A stretch of 6,855 nucleotides of DNA from a bacterium. Lineage in GTDB: Bacteria; Patescibacteriota; Saccharimonadia; Saccharimonadales; Saccharimonadaceae. The stretch spans positions 1-6,855 of the forward strand of contig JAUIDL010000036.1 in the NCBI GenBank assembly GCA_030428585.1. The letters run 5' to 3'. Shown piece after piece: positions 1-5,911 of the stretch; within the stretch, counting starts at the first letter, position 1, and every line of letters starts with the position of its first letter. Position numbers and translations under genes: made by a program. The notes below the pieces were generated by a model that was given only the letters and a program-made list of their open reading frames with translations, made no database searches and was not told where the DNA came from.

Positions 1-705
1 AACGGTCGGTCGATTTGAAATCGCACGACCCTGGCTGGCAGCATCGATAATACTCTCAACGTTATGTCCATCAATCTCGACGACGTGCCAGCCGAATGAT
101 TCCCATTTGGCTTTTAGGTCTTCGAGCGGCATCACGTCCTCAGTGCTCCCATCGATCTGAATGTTGTTGCGGTCGATAAACCCGATCAGTTGTGACAATT
201 TATACTTACCCGCGAACATGGCCGCTTCCCAAATATTGCCTTCGTCCAGCTCACCGTCACCCATCATGACGTACACAAACCGGTGTTTGACGTTATCGAT
301 GTACTGCAGCGCATAGGCATACCCTGCTGCTTGAGATAACCCGCTGCCAAGTGGACCGCTCGTACTTTCGATGCCAGGCAATCTTAGTCGCTCTGGGTGA
401 CCTTGTAGTCGTGAGCCGGTCGCTCGTAGAGTCATCAGTTCTTCTTTGTCAAAGTAGCCGGCCTCAGCCATGGCAGCATATTGCACCGGGGTCACGTGAC
501 CATTACTTAGGAAGAAGACGTCGCGATCAGGCCACTCCGGTTCTTCTGGACGAATGTTGAGGATATTGAAATAGAGCACGGCGAAAATGTCAGCTAACCC
601 AAGCGGTCCGGCACTATGGCCGCTGCCCGCATGTTCCAGCATCGTAATAATGTCTTTTCGGATTGCCGAAGCTTTTTCCTGAATCTGTCCCACCGTCAGT
701 CCCAT
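1..705 (-). CDS. tkt: Transketolase, N-terminal thiamine-diphosphate-binding part (3' end beyond window)
   Basis: Transketolase moves a two-carbon ketol unit between sugar phosphates in the cytoplasmic non-oxidative pentose-phosphate pathway, using thiamine diphosphate and a divalent metal. The 235 visible residues run from ATG at 705 without a stop to the window edge. Visible motifs are GSGHSAGPLG (27-36, His30), SNGHVTP (67-73, His70), QGHPE (101-105, His103), SGPLGSG (116-122) and the cofactor motif GDGELDEG (149-156), followed by RNN at 179-181. The three histidines and GPLG correspond to active-site positions of E. coli transketolase. The start lies 4 nt after the rpe stop, and I see no good Shine-Dalgarno, so coupling to rpe is likely. 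It is the last visible gene of the gap operon. Because the 3' end is missing, I cannot tell whether it is a full-length enzyme or the small subunit of a split transketolase. The family assignment is firm. Confidence 0.93.
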   Translation of the reverse strand, partial: MGLTVGQIQEKASAIRKDIITMLEHAGSGHSAGPLGLADIFAVLYFNILNIRPEEPEWPDRDVFFLSNGHVTPVQYAAMAEAGYFDKEELMTLRATGSRLQGHPERLRLPGIESTSGPLGSGLSQAAGYAYALQYIDNVKHRFVYVMMGDGELDEGNIWEAAMFAGKYKLSQLIGFIDRNNIQIDGSTEDVMPLEDLKAKWESFGWHVVEIDGHNVESIIDAASQGRAISNRPTV

Positions 706-709
706 AGTT

Positions 710-1354
710 CTATATTACCCCATGTTTATTAATTTCTTTTGTCATAGCACGATATACCGCTTCAGGATCGGCCGCTTCGGCGATAGCACCGCCACTATTC
801 AACACGTCAACCCCGCCTTGCGTTAGCGTATAAGCATTGTCAACACTGACACCGCCATCCCAGCCAATCTCGACACGCGGACTAATTTTACGAATCAAAC
901 GCACTTTCTCTAGTTGCATCAGGCTGGCTGCCCCACCGTAATGTCCCAACTCGCCTGAAAAAATCATCACATGATCTACTTTTTCAATAAGGTCTGCGAC
1001 TGTCGAGGGCACCGTCGTTTTTAGGAGTGCTAGCCCAGCTTTAATACCGGCAGCTTTAATTTGATCAATCAACTTTGCTTTGTCTTCGGAAACTTCAGCG
1101 TGAATAATAATCAAGCTCGGCTTGAGTTCAATCAATTTTGCCAAGTGCTTACTGGGCTCAGACACCATCGCATGTACGTCAACTTTCCAGTTACTTGGCC
1201 AGTATAATTGACCTTCGTCCAGCAAAAAGCGCGGCGCAAAGACACCGTCACTAATATCGACATGAACCCGCTCGGCAAATGGCTGTAGCTTGGCTGCGTA
1301 AGCTTTATATTCATCGGGTGTTTCGACGGTGATACATGGAGCAATCGTTGCCAT
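710..1354 (-). CDS. rpe: Ribulose-phosphate 3-epimerase (divergent)
   Basis: The product is predicted to interconvert D-ribulose-5-phosphate and D-xylulose-5-phosphate in the cytoplasm, supplying transketolase. The 214 residues match the usual length of this TIM-barrel family. Visible family motifs are HVDISDGVFAP (31-41, with His31 and the catalytic Asp33), DVHAMV (59-64, His61), IIHAE (83-87), WDGGVS (165-170, with Asp166 as the second catalytic aspartate) and the phosphate-binding NSGGAI (186-191). The metal and acid/base residues are therefore present. Two segments are unusual: the usual APSIL start reads APCIT, and the PGFGGQ loop reads LGHYGG (136-141). A related sugar-phosphate 3-epimerase activity is possible, but the neighbours (rpiB, tkt) favour Rpe. 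Its ATG shares one base with the rpiB stop (TAATG at 1352-1356), which implies translational coupling. Confidence 0.9.
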   Translation of the reverse strand: MATIAPCITVETPDEYKAYAAKLQPFAERVHVDISDGVFAPRFLLDEGQLYWPSNWKVDVHAMVSEPSKHLAKLIELKPSLIIIHAEVSEDKAKLIDQIKAAGIKAGLALLKTTVPSTVADLIEKVDHVMIFSGELGHYGGAASLMQLEKVRLIRKISPRVEIGWDGGVSVDNAYTLTQGGVDVLNSGGAIAEAADPEAVYRAMTKEINKHGVI

Positions 1355-1803
1355 TATAGTTCATCCAACTGCGCGTTCCGACGCTTAAAACGAGTAGCAT
1401 TTGCAAACGGAGTATTCAACCAGGTTTCGATAATGCCTTGCCAGGTCGCTTCTTCATCTTCAAGAATTCGAGACGGGAGGCATAGTACATTCGAGTCGTT
1501 ATCATTCCGTGTCATCTTTGCTTCAAATGCGTCCCAAATAACACTGGCCCGGATGCCGCGAAAACGGTTCGCCGCCATAGCCATCCCTTGACCACCACCA
1601 CAGAGTAAAATTGCTCGTGGATCGTCGTCTTCTTCACCAATTACTTTCAATGCAGCAGCCTGGGCGAAATCAGGAAAATCGTCATCTGGATCCAGTACGG
1701 TATCGCCGACATCTTCGACATCATAGCCATGCTTCGCTAAATAGGCGAAGACTGCCTCTTTCATATGAAAGCCATTGTGATCACTGCCCAAAAAGATCTT
1801 CAT
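1354..1803 (-). CDS. rpiB: RpiB/LacAB-family sugar-phosphate isomerase, likely ribose-5-phosphate isomerase B
   Basis: The likely role is interconversion of ribose-5-phosphate and ribulose-5-phosphate, judged from the family and from the neighbouring rpe and tkt. The 149-residue length is typical of RpiB. Visible motifs are GSDHNG (6-11), DFPDFA (42-47), the phosphate-binding and catalytic loop CGGGQGMAMAANR (68-80, Cys68 aligning with the catalytic cysteine), GIRA (83-86) and NDSNVL (102-107, beginning NDS at 102-104). Against E. coli RpiB, the loop threonine is Gly70, the active-site histidine before NDxN is replaced by Asp101, and the C-terminal RH pair reads Arg138-Phe139. The fold is clear, but the exact substrate is less so, because LacA/LacB-type isomerases share this family. 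The gene starts 26 nt after the gap stop and has only a weak Shine-Dalgarno. Confidence 0.85.
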   Translation of the reverse strand: MKIFLGSDHNGFHMKEAVFAYLAKHGYDVEDVGDTVLDPDDDFPDFAQAAALKVIGEEDDDPRAILLCGGGQGMAMAANRFRGIRASVIWDAFEAKMTRNDNDSNVLCLPSRILEDEEATWQGIIETWLNTPFANATRFKRRNAQLDEL

Positions 1804-1811
1804 TATCTTAA

Positions 1812-1841
1812 AGTATAAGCGTTATAGGGTTATTTTCGCAA
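1812..1841 (-). promoter_or_regulatory. Possible internal promoter before rpiB
   Basis: On the minus strand TTGCGA (1836-1841, inside the last codons of gap) and TATACT (1812-1817) are 18 bp apart. The -10 and the four bases before it (CGCTTATACT) are identical to those of the main gap promoter. Initiation seven bases downstream would fall near 1805, two bases before the rpiB ATG. The -35 is weak, so this is tentative. Confidence 0.35.
1814..1826. repeat. Small dyad TATAA-GCG-TTATA, possible operator
   Basis: This is a perfect 5-bp inverted repeat around GCG in the gap-rpiB spacer. Its first eight bases, TATAAGCG, recur at 2886-2893 in the same position relative to the -10 of the gap promoter. 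It could be a shared operator half-site, or only the consequence of two similar AT-rich promoters. Confidence 0.3.
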
Positions 1842-2846
1842 GGTCTTGGCGACGTCAGCAACCAACTCGACTAAACGGTTACTGTAGCCCCACTCGTTGT
1901 CATACCACACCATGACCTTCGCCAGGTTACCGTCGACAACCTTCGTCAACAACAGATCGACGACACCTGAATGACTGTTGCCGATGTAGTCACGACTGAC
2001 CAGTGGCTCTTCGCTGACACCCAAAATACCTTGATAGTATGGGTCGGCAGCGGCTTTTTTGAAGGCTGCATTAATAGTCTCTGGCGTTGCGTCACGACCA
2101 AGAAGCACGGTCACGTCACTTATCGAAACGACTGGTGTTGGGACCCGAATGCTGAGGCCATCAAACTTACCAGTCAATTGTGGCAAGGTCTTGGTCACAG
2201 CAATCGCCGCACCAGTAGTGGTTGGAACGATGTTCTCGGCAGCGTTTCGGCCTTCACGAAGATCTTTAGCTGAAGCATCTTGCAACATCTGACTTGCCGT
2301 GTAACTGTGAACAGTTGTCAGTAGTGATTTTTCAACACCAAATTCGGCATCCAGAATCGCCATGACCGCACCCAGTGAGTTCGTCGTACAACTGGCGTTT
2401 GAGATAACGTCAGACGCACCTTCAACGGCATCTTCGTTTGCACCAAGGACGATCGTATCGACGCCATCACTCTTTGATGGACCGCTGATAATCACGCGTT
2501 TCGCACCAGCTTTGATATGCAGTTCGGCATCTTCTTTCTTCGTAAAGCGTCCGGTTGACTCGATAACCAACTCAACACCCAAGTCACCCCATGGCAGTGC
2601 CGATGGATCCTTCTCTGCTGTCACTTGCACGTGATGGCCGTCGACAATAATTCCTTTGTCGTCAAAGTCAACTTTGTGTTTATAGAGGCCATAGTTGCTG
2701 TCGTGCTGCAACAGATAGGCCAGGGTTTTTGTGTCGGTCAAGTCGTTAATAGACACAATCTCGAGGTCGCTGCGGTCAAACGCAATTTTGAACGCCGCTC
2801 GGCCGATTCGTCCAAATCCGTTGATACCAATCTTGGTTTTACTCAT
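1830..2846 (-). CDS. gap: Glyceraldehyde-3-phosphate dehydrogenase, phosphorylating (type I)
   Basis: The enzyme oxidises glyceraldehyde-3-phosphate with phosphate to 1,3-bisphosphoglycerate in the cytoplasm, making NADH or NADPH. From ATG at 2846 it has 338 residues, the normal length. Visible parts are the Rossmann motif INGFGRIGR (8-16), NDLTD (34-38, ending the second strand), the active site SNASCTTN (149-156, nucleophile Cys153), TTVHSYT (177-183, catalytic His180), PTTTGAA (208-214), RVPTPVVS and WYDNEWGYS near the C-terminus. Asp35 indicates NAD binding, but Ala191-Ser192 replace the Leu-Pro of NAD-specific enzymes and match the pair seen in NADP-using chloroplast enzymes. The ATG is chosen over GTG at 2852 because AAGGAG sits five bases before it and overlaps the GTG. 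The gene leads the operon with rpiB, rpe and tkt and is read from a strong divergent promoter. Confidence 0.97.
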   Translation of the reverse strand: MSKTKIGINGFGRIGRAAFKIAFDRSDLEIVSINDLTDTKTLAYLLQHDSNYGLYKHKVDFDDKGIIVDGHHVQVTAEKDPSALPWGDLGVELVIESTGRFTKKEDAELHIKAGAKRVIISGPSKSDGVDTIVLGANEDAVEGASDVISNASCTTNSLGAVMAILDAEFGVEKSLLTTVHSYTASQMLQDASAKDLREGRNAAENIVPTTTGAAIAVTKTLPQLTGKFDGLSIRVPTPVVSISDVTVLLGRDATPETINAAFKKAAADPYYQGILGVSEEPLVSRDYIGNSHSGVVDLLLTKVVDGNLAKVMVWYDNEWGYSNRLVELVADVAKTLRK

Positions 2847-2851
2847 TCCCA

Positions 2852-2857
2852 CTCCTT
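2852..2857 (-). promoter_or_regulatory. Shine-Dalgarno of gap
   Basis: AAGGAG on the minus strand lies five bases before ATG at 2846. It overlaps the alternative GTG codon at 2850-2852, so it decides the start in favour of the ATG. Confidence 0.85.
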
Positions 2858-2883
2858 ATTCAGTCATTGTCTTATTCTCTATT

Positions 2884-2911
2884 AGTATAAGCGCTTTACC
2901 AGAGTTGTCAA
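2884..2911 (-). promoter_or_regulatory. Sigma70-type promoter of the gap-rpiB-rpe-tkt operon
   Basis: On the minus strand a perfect -35 TTGACA (2906-2911) is followed after 16 bp by -10 TATACT (2884-2889). The predicted transcript would start near 2877 and give a leader of about 31 nt containing the AAGGAG site. The spacer holds the 8-bp palindrome AAGCGCTT (2889-2896) immediately next to the -10. Confidence 0.75.
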
Positions 2912-2933
2912 AGTGTTTCTCTCCCTCTATAGT
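2905..2933 (+). promoter_or_regulatory. Sigma70-type promoter of rel, apparently leaderless
   Basis: On the plus strand TTGTCA (2905-2910) and TATAGT (2928-2933) are separated by 17 bp, and each matches the consensus at five of six positions. A start seven bases after the -10 falls on 2940, the A of the rel ATG. No Shine-Dalgarno precedes that ATG, since the stretch is pyrimidine-rich, which fits a leaderless mRNA. The -35 overlaps the -35 of the opposing gap promoter by five bases. Confidence 0.65.
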
Positions 2934-2939
2934 AGACCT

Positions 2940-4481
2940 ATGAATAAGCGTGAGTTATTGGAGAAAGCCAGCCTCGCCTATGACGAGGATCAAGTCCTCG
3001 AGCTCACCTCTGCAATTGATATAGCCAGCAAAGCCCACAAAGGCCAAAAACGCAAAAGTGGCGAGCCATATATCTCTCACCCCATCGCCGTCACCAGTAC
3101 CCTGATTGATTGGGATATGGATATCGATAGCGTTCTGGCCGGCATCTTGCACGATACCGTCGAAGATACCGACATGACCCTCGACTTTATCGAAACCAAT
3201 TTTGGCAAAGACGTCGCCTTCTTGGTCGATGGTGTGACCAAGATTTCGCAAGCCCGTGCCGGCATGCAGGATTTAACCGAATACTTGCCCCAGACCAAAG
3301 ATAACCTATCGAAGCTTTTGATTGCCGTTGGCCAAGACGTTCGCGTCGTGATTATTAAACTTGCTGACCGCCTGCACAACCTGCAAACACTACAACACAT
3401 GCCGGCCGAGAAACAGACCAAGATTGCACGGGAAAGTATTGAGGTATTTGCCCCTATGGCCGACCGCCTGGGTATGGGCCGCGTCCGTATGCAGATTGAA
3501 GAGTTAGCTTTTAGTTACTTAGATCCGCGTGAGTTCAGACGTCTCAGCACGCTGCTGAAAAAGCGCCTCGGTAAGAGCACGCGTAAATTAGGCGTGGTCC
3601 GTGAAGAGGTTGCCAAAGCCCTGGGCGAACAAAAGATCCACTTCGAAATCAACGGTCGTGTTAAAAGTATTTATTCTTTGCACCGTAAACTAGAAAAGGT
3701 AGGCGGCAATATCGATGACATCTACGACCTGATGGCGCTCCGGATTATTGTCGATACCAAAGAGGATTGCTACCGCGTCCTCGGTATTTTGCATACGCTG
3801 TACCAGCCGATGATTGCTCGTATCAAGGACTACATAGCCGTCCCAAAACCGAACGGTTACCAAAGTCTGCATACGACTGTATTGACCCCATCGGAACAAA
3901 TCGTCGAATTCCAAATTCGCACCGAAGAAATGCACGAATTCGCCGAACGTGGACTCGCAGCGAGTTTCCACTACCATGAGCAAAAGAAGTCAAAGGAATA
4001 CACTCGTAAAAAATCGTCCTCGGTGCTACCTACCCACATGCAGTGGATGACACAGTTGCAAGAAATTGCCGGACGCCTGCGCAGCGGAGAGGAAATCCCG
4101 GCCGACCAGCTTAATATCGACCTGTTTGGCGATCGTATTTTCGTCTATTCGCCACGCGGTGACATTTATAACCTGCCCGAAGGCGCGTTGCCGCTCGACT
4201 TCGCCTACCTCGTCCACAGCGACATTGGCAAGCACGCCTACGGCTTTCGCGTCAACGGCGCCATCCACTCGTTTGATAAACCGCTCGAAAACGGCAACGT
4301 CGTTGAGGTTATTACCCGAAAAACCAGTAGCCCCCGCAAAGCCTGGCTTGAGCAGGTTACGACAACCCATGCACGGACTAAATTACGTGCTCAATTACGT
4401 CAGCTTGGCTTAATCGAGTCCATTAGTAGTGCTGCTGCGATCATCCGCGATAAGGCTTCCCGTAAGAAAGACAAGAAATGA
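2940..4481 (+). CDS. rel: Bifunctional (p)ppGpp synthetase/hydrolase, short Rel/SpoT form
   Basis: The protein makes and degrades the alarmone (p)ppGpp, the cytoplasmic signal of the stringent response. From ATG at 2940 it has 513 residues. The HD hydrolase domain (about 25-180) keeps RKSGEPY (38-44), His47, HD at 71-72, ED at 75-76 and ADRLHN (142-147). The synthetase domain (about 235-350) keeps GRVKSIYS (239-246), YDLMALR (262-268, Asp263), RIKDYIA (294-300), NGYQSLHT (305-312) and Glu323 in VEFQIR. RIKD is the basic RxKD form typical of bifunctional enzymes, not the acidic form of RelA. A TGS domain (about 394-460) includes DFAY and IGKH (429-432). The protein stops at a lysine-rich tail soon after TGS, without the zinc-finger/conserved-cysteine and ACT domains of usual 700-plus-residue Rel proteins. 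An upstream GTG at 2913 lies inside the promoter and was not used. The stop overlaps the next ATG (ATGA). Confidence 0.95.
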   Translation: MNKRELLEKASLAYDEDQVLELTSAIDIASKAHKGQKRKSGEPYISHPIAVTSTLIDWDMDIDSVLAGILHDTVEDTDMTLDFIETNFGKDVAFLVDGVTKISQARAGMQDLTEYLPQTKDNLSKLLIAVGQDVRVVIIKLADRLHNLQTLQHMPAEKQTKIARESIEVFAPMADRLGMGRVRMQIEELAFSYLDPREFRRLSTLLKKRLGKSTRKLGVVREEVAKALGEQKIHFEINGRVKSIYSLHRKLEKVGGNIDDIYDLMALRIIVDTKEDCYRVLGILHTLYQPMIARIKDYIAVPKPNGYQSLHTTVLTPSEQIVEFQIRTEEMHEFAERGLAASFHYHEQKKSKEYTRKKSSSVLPTHMQWMTQLQEIAGRLRSGEEIPADQLNIDLFGDRIFVYSPRGDIYNLPEGALPLDFAYLVHSDIGKHAYGFRVNGAIHSFDKPLENGNVVEVITRKTSSPRKAWLEQVTTTHARTKLRAQLRQLGLIESISSAAAIIRDKASRKKDKK

Positions 4482-5149
4482 ACCCAGTTATTGCAATTTC
4501 AACTGTCAAAGATGGTTCGATGTACAACCGTAATGACATGCAGGATGCCACTGTCATCGATAATCGCCGACAGTTCCTTAAGACCCAAGGTATCAGCCTG
4601 CATCAAACGATGCGTCTGCGAGTCCATTATCAAACCGACGATTTTTGTCGTTACGTCTTTGTTGACGAAAAGCACCGTGGCGAAGGCATGACCAATGACA
4701 TCGTGCCTCCAGCCGATGCGCTGATTACCCAAACACCAGGACTTGCCTTATTCCTGCCGGTCGCTGACTGCATCGGAGCGGCAATATTCGATGCCGAGCA
4801 TCAGGTGCTTGCGTTGGCACATCTTGGGCGTCATAGCCTCGAGCAGGATGGCGGTCGACGAATTATCGAGCACTTGGCGCACCAGTTCGACAGTGACCCT
4901 GCCAAGCTGCAGTTATGGCTTACCCCCGCTGCCGGCAAAGACGTCTATCCATTGTGGGCTTTCAATAATAAAAGCATGAAAGAAGTAGTCTTTGAACAGT
5001 TTGCGGCAGCAGGAGTGTTGATAGAAAACATCGTCGACAACCCAGCCGAAACAACGAACGATCCGAATTATTATTCATATAGTGAATTCCTCAAAGGAAA
5101 CCGGACCGAAGACGCCGATTACGCAATTGTTGCGATGCTACGCGAATAA
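4478..5149 (+). CDS. YfiH/laccase-domain (Cu-oxidase_4, LACC1-like) family protein
   Basis: Members of this family were once called polyphenol oxidases. Characterised ones are zinc-dependent enzymes acting on purine nucleosides, and E. coli YfiH has also been linked to cell-wall fidelity. The specific role here cannot be read from sequence. The 223 residues are slightly short for the family. Visible signatures are an N-terminal AISTVKDGSM strand and turn, NRR (29-31), His50 in RLRVHYQ, PADALIT (78-84), VADCIG (95-100, Cys98) and AHLGRHS (114-120, His115). His50, Cys98 and His115 fit the expected metal triad, although the usual HAGWRG is altered to HLGRHS. The C-terminal YYSYSEFLKGNRT resembles the family's FFSYR...TGR region. 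ATG at 4478 overlaps the rel stop (ATGA), so it is probably translated by coupling to rel. Confidence 0.85.
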   Translation: MNPVIAISTVKDGSMYNRNDMQDATVIDNRRQFLKTQGISLHQTMRLRVHYQTDDFCRYVFVDEKHRGEGMTNDIVPPADALITQTPGLALFLPVADCIGAAIFDAEHQVLALAHLGRHSLEQDGGRRIIEHLAHQFDSDPAKLQLWLTPAAGKDVYPLWAFNNKSMKEVVFEQFAAAGVLIENIVDNPAETTNDPNYYSYSEFLKGNRTEDADYAIVAMLRE

Positions 5150-5911
5150 ACCACTGTGCTCGATTGATTCGACTAGCTTGGGTGCCGCAACAATAAATTT
5201 ATTCCGCTCAATACCTCGCTGTGTGTCATCATACAAAAAGACTGTGGCACCCGCTTCTTCACATAACAAAAGTCCAGGACTGATATCGTGTGCTCTTCCG
5301 TGTCCAGAAAGAGTCGCGATACCGTCAATAGCACCGCTGGCAAGTTGTATATAGACGTGTCCGGCAGCGCCGACTGGCAAAAACGTCCGTACACCCAGCT
5401 CCTTCATCGCTTCGTCAACTAGCGCAAAATTGCTACGCGTAAACGAATACACGAAGTAATTACCGGCGTCTCGTTCCGTATTAACTGATAGCCGCTGGCC
5501 ATCACAAAACGCCCCACCACCTTTTTGCGCCGTATAGAGCCTATCGCTAACAAAATCATAGATAACGGATAAAACCGTCTGACCTTCATGAATCAACGCG
5601 GCCATATTCGTACAAAACGGCAGACCTCGAATAAAACTAGACGTTCCGTCAATCGGGTCTACTAACCAGTACGTAGTGTCATCGCCATGGTGCCCGGTCT
5701 CTTCACCCCTAAACCCTAACTCGGGAAATCGTGCCTGCAACGTTTTTTGCAATGACTTTTCAATCCGGACATCAAGTTCAGTCACCTGCGTATGATCAGC
5801 TTTGCGCGAAAAGGCGACATTACCAAATGACGTTAATAGTTCGGTGCGAAATGCTTTAAAGCTTTCGATAACTAATTGTTGAGAGTCTGCCCACTCCTGA
5901 GGTATCGTCAC
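5138..5911 (-). CDS. Inositol-monophosphatase-family phosphatase
   Basis: This is a magnesium-dependent phosphomonoesterase of the IMPase/SuhB fold. Numbering from GTG at 5911 gives 257 residues, a usual length. Visible metal-site motifs are GEET (69-72, Glu70/Glu71), DPIDGT (85-90) and HDISPG (208-213, Asp209), the last in place of the common WDxAAG. KGGGAF (130-135) and ASGAIDG (191-197) are further family segments. The substrate is unknown: inositol-1-phosphate, histidinol phosphate or 3'-phosphoadenosine phosphate hydrolysis are all possible in this family. GTG at 5911 shares one base with the pyrophosphatase stop (TAGTG), which is why I prefer it. TTG at 5926 would add five residues and cannot be excluded. 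The 3' end overlaps yfiH on the other strand by 12 bp. Confidence 0.88.
   Translation of the reverse strand: MTIPQEWADSQQLVIESFKAFRTELLTSFGNVAFSRKADHTQVTELDVRIEKSLQKTLQARFPELGFRGEETGHHGDDTTYWLVDPIDGTSSFIRGLPFCTNMAALIHEGQTVLSVIYDFVSDRLYTAQKGGGAFCDGQRLSVNTERDAGNYFVYSFTRSNFALVDEAMKELGVRTFLPVGAAGHVYIQLASGAIDGIATLSGHGRAHDISPGLLLCEEAGATVFLYDDTQRGIERNKFIVAAPKLVESIEHSGLFA

Noticed and set aside
351..560. Plus-strand open frame of 69 codons
   Set aside because: It lies entirely antisense to the transketolase coding region, has no ribosome site and has low-complexity composition. It is a shadow frame.
1971..2634. Several plus-strand open frames of 77-100 codons opposite gap
   Set aside because: All are antisense to a highly conserved enzyme, mutually overlapping and without promoters or ribosome sites.
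2847..2852. GTG start giving a 340-residue GAPDH
   Set aside because: It overlaps the AAGGAG ribosome site. The ATG two codons later has correct spacing and the normal N-terminus.
2913..2939. Alternative GTG start adding nine residues to Rel
   Set aside because: It lies between the -35 and -10 of the rel promoter, has no ribosome site, and adds no family-like sequence.
2955..4370. Minus-strand open frames of about 100 codons opposite rel
   Set aside because: Their composition mirrors the rel codons on the other strand and they have no start signals, so they are shadow frames.
4479..4691. Possible extension of Rel through its TGA stop (open for about 69 more codons in the same frame)
   Set aside because: The stretch coincides with yfiH in another frame, which has clear family motifs. 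The extension shows no zinc-finger or ACT pattern, and no other gene needs recoded TGA.
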